Part shown: one piece after another, positions 27,232 to 37,559 of the stretch | Numbering within the stretch: the stretch's first letter is position 1 | Layout of the letters: each line of letters starts with the position of its first letter | Assembly: GCA_963663495.1 (NCBI GenBank) | Contig: OY760427.1 | Coordinates: 1,178,001 to 1,242,000, forward strand | DNA length: 64,000 nt | Direction of reading: 5' to 3' | Origin: G963663495 sp963663495 | GTDB lineage: Bacteria; Bacteroidota; Rhodothermia; Rhodothermales; Bin80 | Program-made: the position numbers and the translations under genes | The notes under the pieces: generated by a model | Seen by the model: only the letters and a program-made list of their open reading frames with translations | What the model was told of the DNA's origin: nothing | Databases searched by the model: none

Positions 27232-28380
27232 ATGATTCTTGCTGACATATTGCCGACCTACCTTCGGCTGGCAATGTTTTGTGGTGTGCTTTCGGCTACG
27301 GGCCCGCGTCTCTGCGCACAGTCAGCTTGGGAATCAGACGACGAGTTGCCGGTCGGTGGGGTAGAGCTGTCGCTACCAACCAATAACGATGCCCTTTTTT
27401 ATGGAGATGGACAGGCATTCTATCAGTACACGTACCGAAAAATGCAGCCCGGCGTAGCGGAAGCTTGGGAGGGGGGCAAGTACGGGTTTGTACGGAACTA
27501 TCGGCGCCTTAGGGATGGTGCAGTATACCAGCGGTTTCATGAGGGGATTGACATTCGGTCTGTAGATCGTTCTTCGGAGGCAGCGGAGCCGCGTGATCGT
27601 GTCCTGGCGATCGCGGATGGTATTGTAGTTTATACAAACCGGATTGCCCGACATTCTTCGTACGGTCAGTACGTTGTTGTTGAGCACTGGTGGGAAGGGG
27701 CACCGTTCTATAGCCTTTACGCCCATCTCAACCGGATCAATGTGGAGGCTGGCCAAGATGTTGAGTGCGGAGCCGACTTGGGTTTGCTGGGCTATACGGG
27801 AGTGGGGATTGATAGGAGGCGAGCCCACCTTCATCTTGAGGTAGGCCTGATGCTTAGCCGGGCCTTTGATCAGTGGTATGAGAGTGTTCCTGGGTTGACG
27901 GTTGCCAATCGCCATGGCATGTATAATGGTGTAAACTTGGCAGGTATGGATGTTGCTGCACTGTTCCTTCAGGCGCGAGGACGGCCGGACTTCTCCATCA
28001 AGCATTTCTTGGCCAATGAGAAACCGTATTATGCAGTGGTGGCGCCCAGCCAAGGGATTCCGGATATGTTGTGGAGATATCCCTGGTTGTCGCCACAGCT
28101 TGAAGGTTGGGACCCGATGTATGGCCCCGTATCCGATCTGGGGGCGTCCTGGCGCATAGTGTTTACCCGCAGCGGGTTCCCCTTGCGCTTTGAAGCCATT
28201 ATAGACCCTGTCGGGGAGGCAGTTGTCGAAGTACTTCAGTCGAGCCCCATACCGTTCGATTATCTTACCAGCGGGAGGCTCCGTGGAACAGGGGCAGGGG
28301 TTGAGCTTACCCTGGCAGGCCAACGATACATTGATCTTTTGTTGCGACCGTCACCAGAATTGCGTGGTGATTTGGAGTAG
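27232..28380 (+). CDS. Exported M23 (LytM-type) peptidase
   Basis: About 382 residues with a signal peptide ending near RLCAQS. The M23 domain spans roughly residues 90-230: RFHEGIDI (His and Asp zinc ligands) and AHLHLEVG (HxH), with VLAIADGIVVYTN and GQYVVVEHWW between. Such enzymes cut peptidoglycan cross-bridges or act as division/envelope regulators. The C-terminal 150 residues form an additional domain of unknown function (FSIKHFLANEKPYYAVVAP onward). The ATG at 27232 is taken; a TTG one codon upstream is possible. The end overlaps the next gene's likely GTG start. Confidence 0.85.
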   Translation: MILADILPTYLRLAMFCGVLSATGPRLCAQSAWESDDELPVGGVELSLPTNNDALFYGDGQAFYQYTYRKMQPGVAEAWEGGKYGFVRNYRRLRDGAVYQRFHEGIDIRSVDRSSEAAEPRDRVLAIADGIVVYTNRIARHSSYGQYVVVEHWWEGAPFYSLYAHLNRINVEAGQDVECGADLGLLGYTGVGIDRRRAHLHLEVGLMLSRAFDQWYESVPGLTVANRHGMYNGVNLAGMDVAALFLQARGRPDFSIKHFLANEKPYYAVVAPSQGIPDMLWRYPWLSPQLEGWDPMYGPVSDLGASWRIVFTRSGFPLRFEAIIDPVGEAVVEVLQSSPIPFDYLTSGRLRGTGAGVELTLAGQRYIDLLLRPSPELRGDLE

Positions 28381-30109
28381 GTGGCTACTGGTCATGCTGT
28401 TGGTTCCCGGCCGGCCGGCGTACGCGCAGTCGGACTCTACTATAGTTGGTGTTGTTGTAGACGCTGTAACGGGTGAACCCGTAGAGCATGCGACCGTGAT
28501 TCTGGTTGGTACTTTACACGCCACGATCACCGGTGCAGACGGGCGATTTGAGCTTGGTCCGGTTACATTCCCGCCGTATGTTGTCGGGATTACGGCATCG
28601 GGTTTTGCTCCGGTGCAGGCGACCGGAGTATCGGGCCGTGTGATTAGTATCGAGATGACCAGGGAACAGGTACAGCCGTTGCTGCACGATCCCTTAATGG
28701 CCCGTAGGGTGCGATTGCCGGGCGTGGTCCTCGGGCTTGGCAGCGCTCTGCGGATGCCTGACATTGCCTCCGCTTCTGGTGGCCCATTTGCAGCTCCAGT
28801 GGTACGCGGTTTGTGGTCGAAACAGGTGGCGATCGTGGAAGGTGATTTGCCGGTGGTACGCACCGGCGGGACAAGCAGTCTGACGACGATCTTCCCGGGA
28901 GACCGAGTGATCCTTGTTCCAGGCCCTTATGCCCTGACATGGGGTGCAGGTGTGCTGAGTGCTGTGCGTATTGAAAAACGGCAGCGGGGAGGCCAGTTCG
29001 GATCGTACGGAATTCGTGCTCGAGATGTAAGTGCTGCTGCCGCTCCCACGGTGACATGGAGTACCGCGGAGCTAGTTCTTAGGATGGCCTTCCTGAATGA
29101 TGGGGATAGCAGGCGGTCCTCAGTGGGTACGCAGGCACAGTGGGGACAGGGTGGGACAAAGGCAGGGGTGGATGCCGGTTATGTAGCTGAGCAGCAGCAG
29201 CGTGCACACGTATCCGTGAAAGTTAGGCGTGATATGTTCCGCCGCATGTGGCGCTCGGTATCCGTCACGGCAAGTGGACAGAGGTGGAGGGTTGGCCCGC
29301 GCACGGCTACTGTCCTGGCCGCCCGAGCGGCGGCCAGGTTGGCTGCAGGCAGTAGCATGGAGATGGAATGGGGTAGTGACGTTGTACATGTTGCGCCCAT
29401 CGCGGGTGCCGCGCAAACCATCGCTGCACTCTTCATGCGTTCCGTCCTGGTGCGTAACGACGTAACCATGGATGTATCTGGCCGCGTGGACGTTTCCGCG
29501 AGAATGCATCCAAGCATGGCTCTAACGGTGTCTGTACCGGTATCGGAAGAATGGAATGCAGTTGGCGCGGCGGGAACGGCATCACGCCTCGTGGACGCAG
29601 GGGAGCATGTGCCACGGGTCTGGCAATCGGATCTCCAGCTACGAACCGATGATTCTGCTACGGGGGTGGGAATGTTCTTGCGGAAGCTGGAGTATAGTGC
29701 TTGGCCAGCGAACGGTACCGCATGGGGAGGAGAAATCTGGGCTGAGCGCTTGATTGGCCGCTACATTACACTCCACGGTGCTTCGTCTGTGATACGGCAT
29801 CTAGATAGGGACAGTTTTGCTTCCTTGCCCATTACAGGGGCTGCCGGGCTTACGCTGGCTGCTCCGAGGAACATCCTGCGTGCCGGCGCTATGGTATGGG
29901 TGGCGGCTAGGCAGGCGGTTATTTCAGGGTATGTGACGGTGGATGCGTGGGCCGAAATTCTAACTCCGGGGGACATACAGTTGCGCCTTTCCTGGTTTAA
30001 TGTGTCTGATGACAGGAACCGCTTGGATTATAGCGCGCCCACGGGTACGGCTATTGGCGTTCCCGAACCGGGGCGAACGTGGAACCTGCGCTTGGTGCGA
30101 AATATGTAA
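28364..30109 (+). CDS. TonB-dependent-receptor-like outer-membrane protein with carboxypeptidase-regulatory domain
   Basis: About 581 residues. A signal peptide (WLLVMLLVPGRPAYAQ) is followed by a CarboxypepD_reg-like beta-sandwich (STIVGVVVDAVTGEPVEHATVILVG to about residue 100), then a plug-like segment (GPFAAPVVRGLWSKQVAIVEGD) and a beta-barrel to the C-terminus. It is shorter than typical TonB-dependent receptors (700-1000 residues), so the barrel may be reduced. Ligand unknown. The start must lie near the end of the M23 gene: GTG at 28364 or 28367 gives a complete signal peptide and a 14-17 bp overlap. Last gene of the plus-strand series. Confidence 0.7.
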   Translation: MVIWSRWLLVMLLVPGRPAYAQSDSTIVGVVVDAVTGEPVEHATVILVGTLHATITGADGRFELGPVTFPPYVVGITASGFAPVQATGVSGRVISIEMTREQVQPLLHDPLMARRVRLPGVVLGLGSALRMPDIASASGGPFAAPVVRGLWSKQVAIVEGDLPVVRTGGTSSLTTIFPGDRVILVPGPYALTWGAGVLSAVRIEKRQRGGQFGSYGIRARDVSAAAAPTVTWSTAELVLRMAFLNDGDSRRSSVGTQAQWGQGGTKAGVDAGYVAEQQQRAHVSVKVRRDMFRRMWRSVSVTASGQRWRVGPRTATVLAARAAARLAAGSSMEMEWGSDVVHVAPIAGAAQTIAALFMRSVLVRNDVTMDVSGRVDVSARMHPSMALTVSVPVSEEWNAVGAAGTASRLVDAGEHVPRVWQSDLQLRTDDSATGVGMFLRKLEYSAWPANGTAWGGEIWAERLIGRYITLHGASSVIRHLDRDSFASLPITGAAGLTLAAPRNILRAGAMVWVAARQAVISGYVTVDAWAEILTPGDIQLRLSWFNVSDDRNRLDYSAPTGTAIGVPEPGRTWNLRLVRNM

Positions 30110-30588
30110 AAGTGGCGCATCAGGCTGTCTGCGGTTGATGGGCATCGGATGTATGGTCAGGATGACTTCTGAGAATAATCTGCTCAGCATTGCCCAAGCG
30201 GTCATTGAGCCTGCGCGAAGGTATGGATATACAGGTGTGTTTACGACCATTTGGATGGGAGAGTTGTGTGACGCACATGTCCATAACAATAGGCCACAGA
30301 TTAAGTGGCTGCCGACATTTGCCCTTATTCTCGTGAAGGATCGTGGTCCGACATTGTAGTAAGGCGAGCCTTTTATCTATCTGGCGCCGGTACCACCTTC
30401 CGTTGTCTTGGAACTACTCCAAGCACGTTCTGGAGCCCGAGAACAGGGCAGTTCTAAACAGATTATCTTGATGCATGCAGGTCCGCTGTTTCATGGCAGC
30501 ATGGAAGCATCGTGTTGAAGGTCGCGGTGCGTCAACCCGGTGGGACCTATCGGGTATCGACTCAATTATGTGGCATAACTGGCACTCC
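30110..30588. other. Gene-free stretch between convergent genes
   Basis: About 480 bp between the TonB-like gene (plus) and the adhesin (minus), which converge here. Short open frames do not resemble proteins. No strong terminator hairpin with a T-run was recognised. Confidence 0.4.
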
Positions 30589-33500
30589 TTACCACCGCAG
30601 GTAGCCGCTTGCGGTCACGCCGTAGCTCACCGGTCGGTACGGCGCAATGTGCTCCATCGCCAAACCGCTTACACTGAAGCCTAACCCCGTGCGCCCCTGC
30701 ACGCCCGCTCCTATGCGGTAGTCCCTGCCTCTGTTTCGCAGTCCCATACCCACATACGGCCGCAGCACACTTCGCCTGTGAACGCGCGATCCGTACCCCA
30801 CCTCCAACTCCATCCGACGATCCGATGGATACACCTCCCACGGACGCTCCGACTGCCACAGCGTCCTCACATGCGTGCGACCCCAGGTCGGACGCACCTG
30901 CGCTCCCAATCCCTCTATTCCTCCATAGCGGACCATACCCGCATATCCCCACTCCCCGTAGCCATCCTCCTGATGCAACACCAAACGCCTTGACATCACC
31001 TCCGCATGCAACATCCCCATCCGCACGCGTAATCCTCCGCCTGCCTCCATTCCCATTCCTCTCTCCGCATCCCCGCCGCTGTGCAATACCGCCGCCTCCA
31101 CATACGGCTCCAAGACATCCTGCAACGTCATCGATCCCTCCAGACCCGCGCGGACACGACTCACCCCTATCCCGCCATCCATCCCCAGCCAGAACCCGTC
31201 TGCCTCGTACCCCAGCCGCGCGCCCGAACGGCGTACCAACGTGCCGCCTACCCCCGCTGCCATCATGCGCATTCCCGTGTCCTCGGCTTCAGCCACTACT
31301 CCCTGTCCTGCTCCTGCCAACCCCCACGCACTGTGCCGCATCCCCCCGTAGCGCACATACGGATACCAGCCCGTCATCTGTAGTAGCGTCCCTTCCTGCT
31401 CCAATGCCTCGCTGCGCGATACCACCATCCCCATTAGCCAGCGACCTCCCGCACGGTAGTCCGCCCCCAAGGATGCCGTCACCACATCCGCTCCCGATAC
31501 CCCGCCGCTCTGCAACCTGCTGTACGCACCACGACCCCATATGCTTATCCGCTCTCCGCTTGCCTGCATGCCACAGCCCGACAAAAGGTGCGACGCTCGT
31601 ACCCGCTGACCGGGGAACGGCCTCGGCATACAACCCACCAATGATCCCTCCATACGCTCCGATACCGCCTCCACTATATGCACCGCCACACTCCGGCCTA
31701 GTCGCGCACGGGTTCCCGTATCCTCCGTCCCCAACACCACCTCCTCGCGGACCATCTCATCCCCCAACTCTACCATCAGCGCAAACGCCTCCCCGCTACC
31801 TTGCGCGCCCAATAACGGTACTCGCACCTCTTTTCTTGTCTCCCCAGGCCCGAATTCCAGCACCCCCTCCATGCGCTCGTAGTCCTCTCCCGCCCATGCC
31901 GTGCCGTCTACCGTACGGTAACGGCCCGTCAGCCGCTCTGCCACGGGTGCCAGTAGTCCCACCGCAAACACCGCCTCGCTCTGCGACACCGCAATGGCTC
32001 GCACCTGCACGCCCGGCGCAGTCTCATCATCCACGATCGTGCCCGTTGCCATCGCCTGCCCGATTTGCGCATTCGTCGGATTCGACAGCGTCACCTCTAC
32101 CGTCTCGTCTCCTTCCTGTAAGTCGTCGTCTATCAGCGGTATCCTTACTTGCGCCTCTGTACTGCCGGTCTCAAATACCACCAGCCCTTGCGTCGCCTCG
32201 TAGTCCACATCCGATGTCGCCGTGCCTCCTGTCACCGCAAAGTGCACCGATACCACCTTGGTGCTACCATAATTCAGCCGCACCGCCATCACCAGCTCAT
32301 CCGAACTCTCCGCCCCGGTACCGTCATGGATGCTGACCTCTATTGGATCATCCTTAATCGTCACATCCCCCTCCGCATCCAACAGCGTGGCATGCTCCGG
32401 AGCGCTCAGCTTTACTACCAATCCCTCATCTTCCTCCACCACATCATCACGCACTACCGGTACCCATATATGCCTCACCGTCTCGCCCGGTGCAAACACC
32501 AACGTGCCCAGCGTGCGTGTGTAGTCCGCCCCTGCCTTCGCCGTACCGTCCTGCGTGGCAAATGCCACCCCGACACGTACCGTGCTCGCACCACTCAACG
32601 ATACAGCAAGCTTCGCACGCCCTCCATCCTCTGATACCGTCACATCGCCTATGGAGAGCTGTGGCAGACGATCATTGTCCAGTATCGTCACTGTGGTCTG
32701 GCCGCCACCACCAAGTTGCACCAGAAACGCCTCCCTGCCCTCGTGCGCTGCATCGTCTTGAGTTTGAACCTGTATTACGGTCCCCGTCTCGCTAGGCTCA
32801 ATCGTCACCGACCCGGCGCTCACCGCCTCGTAGTCCTCTCCCGCTGTTGCCGTCACATCCCGCGTGCTGTAGGGCACCACGACAGGCTTCGCGCTGGCGC
32901 TACTAAGACGTAGCTGAATGTTTGCTGTACCCCCTTCCCGCACATACACCGTAGGCACCATGCTGACGGTCGGCGCAGCATCGTTGTCCAAGATGGTGGC
33001 ACGGCCCGTCGTGTTACCCAGCTCCGCTCCCTGCGCGTCCGTCAACTCCAGTATGAAGATCTCGTCTTCCTCGTGCAATGCGTCGTCAATGATTTGTACC
33101 GATACCTGCTTTTCAAGCTCGCCTGCTCCGAATGTGAGCATCCCGCTTATCTCGCCGTAATCCGCACCCGCTGTCGCTGAACCATCTTGCGTGCGGTAAC
33201 GGACCGTAACAGCCCTAACGCTTTGCCTGTTGAGTCTTATCTGAAATCGCGCCGGTCCAGCACCCTCAACTACCTGGACCAACGAACTTGCCAATCCTAT
33301 GCGGTGCGGCGCATCATCATCACGAACATCTATCTCTACACTCCCGGATTCTCCACTGTAGTCACCACCGCTCGCTGACAACTGTATCTTCCCGAATTCG
33401 TCGGCACCATCCGCATCATCCAGGGCTTTCACCGTGACCGTCTGACGAGCGCTCCAGTCCCCGTGAGTAAAAGTCAAGCTCTGCGGATCAACCGACACCT

Positions 33501-36500
33501 TGCGATTCAGTGCGAGTTCCTCAAAGATGGATACCGTCACCTGACTCGAAGGCAGAGTGCCAAGATGCACCGTAAAGGGTTGGCCTGTTTCTCCCTCGTT
33601 CAGCGATAATGTTCTCGGGGTGATCACCAGTCCTGCCTCGTCATCATCCAACACTGTGACTAATAAGTCCTCCGTAACACCATCGTAGCCAGCACCCGAC
33701 GCCCGGTGTGTCAGCGTAGCACTGCCATTGACCGTGTCGTCGTCCTCATTTGCACGTATGGCTACCGCCTGCGCAGAATGCCAATCATCACCCGTGAATG
33801 TCAGCACAGTCATGTTCGGCGTCACATCCGTCTCGGAGTAGGTTTCAATCTCCACTGTTACCGCGCCCGATGGCTCCGCTGACAGCCTCACCGTATAGGA
33901 TGCTTCGCCCCCTTCCGGTACTGTAAGATCGGCAGGTGCCAACACGATCCCTGCTACGTCATTGTCTCGGATATCTATGTCCACATCCTCTGTCTCGCCA
34001 TCATACACACCCCCGGATGCTGTAAGGGTGAGCTGTACACTTGCATCCATCACATCGTCGTCCTCCTCCGCACGGACTATCACCGTAATAGGCCTGCTCC
34101 AGTCCTCCGATGTAAACCGCAGCATAGTCGGGCTTACCCTTAATCCTGTTCCCGCATCGCCCGTGATCCCCACATTGACCGCCTGCGTGGGCTCCGCGAG
34201 TAGCCGTACCGTAAAATGCTCTTCCACCCCCTCTGTTACCGAAAGGTAAGTGGGCGATACCACCAACCCTGCCACCGGATCATCGTCCTTCACCGTCACC
34301 GTGACAGCAGGCCCTCTCACGGAATTATAATCCCCTCCCGATGCAGTGTGCGTAAGCACTGCAATGTCGTCGTCCGTGTCTGCGTCTTCCGCCGCACGCA
34401 CCGTTACCGTCTGTTCCGTATCCCAATCACCGGAAGTGAATGTCAGCGGAGCAGCGGCCATCGTTACGTCACTATTGTCGCTTTCAATAGTCACCGTCAC
34501 CGTACCGGTCGGTTCTGTCCCCAGTGCTACACGATACATGCCCAATGCCCCTTCCAGCACGGTTAAAGCTATCGGCTCAATACGTAACCCCGGCGTGTCG
34601 TCGTCTGTCACTGTCACAGGCAAATCCTTGGTTACCGAGTTGTAGCCTCCGTCAGAGGCCTCATGAGCAAGTGTCACCCGGTCGTCTGCAGAGTCATCAT
34701 CATGCTCCGCTGTCACTGTTACCGTCTGCTCAGTATTCCAGGTAGTAGATGTGAAGGTCAGGCTTCCCTTATCCAGTTTCAGGTTTGTACCTGCGTGTCC
34801 TGTGACGGCCACCGCCACGGTGCCCGTCGGCTGTGTGGCAAGCTTCACCGTATAAGCACCGGTACTCCCTTCCGGAATTTCAAGGCTTGTCGGGCTCAGC
34901 ACCAGTTCCGGTGTGTCGTCGTCTATCACCGTCACACGCAAATCCCTGCTCACCGAGTTGTAGCCCCCGCCAGAAGCGGTGTGCGCAAGTGTTGCAGCGT
35001 CGTTAGTCGCGTCGCCATCATGCTCCGCTGTCACGGTGACTGTCTGCGCAGTATTCCAGGTAGTAGATGTGAAGGTCAGGCTTCCCCTATCCGGTTTCAG
35101 GTCTGTATCTGCATGTCCTGTGATGGCCAGCGCCACGGTGCCCGTCGGCTGTGTGGCAAGCTTCACCGTATAAGCACCGGTACTCCCTTCCGGAATTTCA
35201 AGGCTTGTCGGGCTCAGCACCAGTTCCGGTGTGTCGTCATCTACTACGTTTACGCTGGCCTCATGGTCAGGTGGGTCAGCCACCGTGTACCCAGTACCCG
35301 CCTGCAACGTTGCCGTTACTGATCCGGATGGCTCGTCTACGTTGTCAGGAATGGTTGCCACCATGTGAGTTTCCGTGCCACCGGTGCCTACCTCGACGGT
35401 TTGCGTGCCTAAATCATCAGTACCAACGAAATCTCCTTCCTGCGCGATTTCAAGAGTGACCGTCAATGCAGCAGCTGGAGCCGGGTCCGCTGTAATGGTG
35501 AATGTTGCCGTCTCTCCTTCGGTTACCGCGTCTTCACCTGTAATTGAAATCACCGGGTCCTGCACATCGTCATCGTCAACAATGGTGCCGGTAGCCGATG
35601 CCGTAAGCACTGGATGCGTTGAGCTCGTAAAGTTTACCTGAAATGTCTCGTTGGCCTCAATAACTGAGTCATCAAGCAGGGTAACCGAAATCCCTTGAGT
35701 GCCAACCGTTCCCGTTGTGTTCTGCGTTGAGAATTCAATGGTACCTGTTTTCTCCTCGTAATCCGCCCCCGATGATGCCGAAACATCAATAGTCTGGTAA
35801 TCAATCTCAACCGCGCTACCTCTGAAATTATTCAAGGTTACATCAAAGACGATGGTGCCGTCGCTTTCCTCAGCCGAGGCGTTCTCTACCTGCAACTGCG
35901 GAACGCAACTCTCATCACGAATTTGTACAACTGCGAAGATCTTGTCTCTCCGTGAAGCCGGGGAAACAAACCGGGCATTCACGGGATTCCTCGCCTCCAC
36001 CCCGAAGTACTCAAAGGAAGTCTCGGGTGTCTCATCCGCAGCTATGTCAATTCTCATAGTCTTTTCTGTTTCGCCGGGACTGAATGTGAGCGTTGAATCC
36101 ACGGGCGTGAAATCCGCATCTGGCGTTGCAACATGCGAATCTGGAGTATAACCAGTTCCAGGTGCCGTCAGGTAATCGACCGTGACTTCCTGCTCGGATG
36201 GTCCCACAAGGACGATCGGCACCGATACATAACCATCGCACTCGTGCACGGGGTTTATATACTTTGTAAGGAACAGATAGGACGATTCGTCGTCTAAGAT
36301 GATAACATCGACTTCTCTCACTACAACAGGCATCGGTGTATCCACTCGGTGGATAATCAGTTCGATTGTCTCATCCATTTCCGTGTCGCTATCATCGTAC
36401 AACTCCAGCAAGAAGGATTTGCTGGCACTATCCCATTCCTTAGGAATTGTTATCGTGAATGGATTGATACTCTGAAAATCAGTATCCGAGGGCACCGGAA

Positions 36501-37227
36501 TGCCGTTCACAATCTGACCTTCCGTCGCAGAACCACCGTGATACGATACCTCGTATGTGCGGTCTTGGGTAGGGTCATTGGCTCCGTCACCTGACCTGTA
36601 AACCCAAATTGTCACCGTATACGGTCCACCACCTTCGAAACAGAATGCGTTTGCATTCTGCCCTTCTGGAATAGTACATTTCTCTACAGATTGCGCGGCA
36701 AGCGCATCGGTATCTGCACGCGTTTCGGAGGCGGTGATGCTAACCTCCACACGAATGTCCTGGTCCAGCAGGCCGGCGTCCTGGGCACGGATGACCTGCT
36801 CACCAAATCCTGCCAAGTCTTCCTGCTTTGGATCAAATGCTGCCTGAGAATGCACCCCGTCAAAACCAGAAAACCCGGTCGAGTGATCAGCTGCGGCCAC
36901 GTACCGATCCCCTGAGCCCCATGCATGTGTGTACGGTAGCCATCCTCCGAGCGCAGTACAAAGTGCCGCAATACCGTCCGCTTCCTCCAGATTGCCTACA
37001 CACTCCGCCTCTAACGTGTCGGACACCTGCGCTTCTCTCAAGTGCCACTCTAAACCTCTGTAGCTTTCATGCGCATGCGGATTGATCCATGCCTCACCCT
37101 GCAGTGGTAGCGCGACTCCGGCGTGGATTCCTTCCAATGTCTGACTAACCACATGCGGTACAGCCGCCGCACCGAGCATCCCGACAGCAACAAATGCCGC
37201 CCTACAAAAGCCGGCGTGTAACAGCAT
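30589..37227 (-). CDS. Giant Calx-beta repeat adhesin with autotransporter-like barrel
   Basis: About 2212 residues, predicted at the cell surface. An Ala-rich signal-like N-terminus (RAAFVAVGMLGAAAVPHVVS) is followed by a unique ~250-residue region. Next come Calx-beta-like modules ending in DDES or DDDD, then six ~103-residue modules opening with a P-x-L-x(2)-EG pattern and closing in a D-D-D/N linker, then about five classical Calx-beta modules (for example TQDGSATAGADYGEISG). The last ~300 residues alternate Gly/aromatic strands and end SGYLRW, the terminal aromatic typical of outer-membrane barrels. Calx-beta modules bind calcium; adhesion is inferred. The start at 37227 is chosen for GAGG five bases upstream; ATGs at 37242 and 37287 are in frame. 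Confidence 0.85.
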   Translation of the reverse strand: MLLHAGFCRAAFVAVGMLGAAAVPHVVSQTLEGIHAGVALPLQGEAWINPHAHESYRGLEWHLREAQVSDTLEAECVGNLEEADGIAALCTALGGWLPYTHAWGSGDRYVAAADHSTGFSGFDGVHSQAAFDPKQEDLAGFGEQVIRAQDAGLLDQDIRVEVSITASETRADTDALAAQSVEKCTIPEGQNANAFCFEGGGPYTVTIWVYRSGDGANDPTQDRTYEVSYHGGSATEGQIVNGIPVPSDTDFQSINPFTITIPKEWDSASKSFLLELYDDSDTEMDETIELIIHRVDTPMPVVVREVDVIILDDESSYLFLTKYINPVHECDGYVSVPIVLVGPSEQEVTVDYLTAPGTGYTPDSHVATPDADFTPVDSTLTFSPGETEKTMRIDIAADETPETSFEYFGVEARNPVNARFVSPASRRDKIFAVVQIRDESCVPQLQVENASAEESDGTIVFDVTLNNFRGSAVEIDYQTIDVSASSGADYEEKTGTIEFSTQNTTGTVGTQGISVTLLDDSVIEANETFQVNFTSSTHPVLTASATGTIVDDDDVQDPVISITGEDAVTEGETATFTITADPAPAAALTVTLEIAQEGDFVGTDDLGTQTVEVGTGGTETHMVATIPDNVDEPSGSVTATLQAGTGYTVADPPDHEASVNVVDDDTPELVLSPTSLEIPEGSTGAYTVKLATQPTGTVALAITGHADTDLKPDRGSLTFTSTTWNTAQTVTVTAEHDGDATNDAATLAHTASGGGYNSVSRDLRVTVIDDDTPELVLSPTSLEIPEGSTGAYTVKLATQPTGTVAVAVTGHAGTNLKLDKGSLTFTSTTWNTEQTVTVTAEHDDDSADDRVTLAHEASDGGYNSVTKDLPVTVTDDDTPGLRIEPIALTVLEGALGMYRVALGTEPTGTVTVTIESDNSDVTMAAAPLTFTSGDWDTEQTVTVRAAEDADTDDDIAVLTHTASGGDYNSVRGPAVTVTVKDDDPVAGLVVSPTYLSVTEGVEEHFTVRLLAEPTQAVNVGITGDAGTGLRVSPTMLRFTSEDWSRPITVIVRAEEDDDVMDASVQLTLTASGGVYDGETEDVDIDIRDNDVAGIVLAPADLTVPEGGEASYTVRLSAEPSGAVTVEIETYSETDVTPNMTVLTFTGDDWHSAQAVAIRANEDDDTVNGSATLTHRASGAGYDGVTEDLLVTVLDDDEAGLVITPRTLSLNEGETGQPFTVHLGTLPSSQVTVSIFEELALNRKVSVDPQSLTFTHGDWSARQTVTVKALDDADGADEFGKIQLSASGGDYSGESGSVEIDVRDDDAPHRIGLASSLVQVVEGAGPARFQIRLNRQSVRAVTVRYRTQDGSATAGADYGEISGMLTFGAGELEKQVSVQIIDDALHEEDEIFILELTDAQGAELGNTTGRATILDNDAAPTVSMVPTVYVREGGTANIQLRLSSASAKPVVVPYSTRDVTATAGEDYEAVSAGSVTIEPSETGTVIQVQTQDDAAHEGREAFLVQLGGGGQTTVTILDNDRLPQLSIGDVTVSEDGGRAKLAVSLSGASTVRVGVAFATQDGTAKAGADYTRTLGTLVFAPGETVRHIWVPVVRDDVVEEDEGLVVKLSAPEHATLLDAEGDVTIKDDPIEVSIHDGTGAESSDELVMAVRLNYGSTKVVSVHFAVTGGTATSDVDYEATQGLVVFETGSTEAQVRIPLIDDDLQEGDETVEVTLSNPTNAQIGQAMATGTIVDDETAPGVQVRAIAVSQSEAVFAVGLLAPVAERLTGRYRTVDGTAWAGEDYERMEGVLEFGPGETRKEVRVPLLGAQGSGEAFALMVELGDEMVREEVVLGTEDTGTRARLGRSVAVHIVEAVSERMEGSLVGCMPRPFPGQRVRASHLLSGCGMQASGERISIWGRGAYSRLQSGGVSGADVVTASLGADYRAGGRWLMGMVVSRSEALEQEGTLLQMTGWYPYVRYGGMRHSAWGLAGAGQGVVAEAEDTGMRMMAAGVGGTLVRRSGARLGYEADGFWLGMDGGIGVSRVRAGLEGSMTLQDVLEPYVEAAVLHSGGDAERGMGMEAGGGLRVRMGMLHAEVMSRRLVLHQEDGYGEWGYAGMVRYGGIEGLGAQVRPTWGRTHVRTLWQSERPWEVYPSDRRMELEVGYGSRVHRRSVLRPYVGMGLRNRGRDYRIGAGVQGRTGLGFSVSGLAMEHIAPYRPVSYGVTASGYLRW
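34600..35235 (-). repeat. Two near-identical tandem modules within the adhesin
   Basis: Two consecutive ~309-bp units encode modules both starting PELVLSPTSLEIPEGSTGAY and TVKLATQPTGTV. They differ at only a few codons (for example ALAITGHADTDLKPDRG against AVAVTGHAGTNLKLDKG). The other four modules of this type are much more diverged, so this pair is a recent duplication and a likely site of unequal recombination. Confidence 0.85.
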
Positions 37228-37559
37228 CTTTACCTCACCCATCCTCTTGCGTGGCGTCACTTCCTCATGCTCATAAATTCTACGCAATCCTGGAATAATT
37301 GTTTAGCGATACTGGCAGAAAATCTAATCGGCAATTATGTTGTTGTGCATTATATTGCCTTGCGGGCGGACAGGTATGGTCTGCGTATTCGAAGAATTGT
37401 GAGGCACGTTCGGAAGGCCTGAAGAAGGCGCATTACGCCTGTAGGAGCGTGCCGCGGCTGCTCCAGATGAGATGGATTTGCTGAGAGCGTTGCGATGCGC
37501 AAGCTGAAGCGTAACGGACTGGAGGCGTTTACGGACCGTTACCAGGGATTGATGCGTTA

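Noticed and set aside
30825..32336. 503-codon plus-strand open frame, Pro/Ser/His-rich
   Set aside because: It lies wholly antisense to the barrel and Calx-beta region of the adhesin, has low-complexity composition and no recognisable domain; it is a shadow of codon bias.
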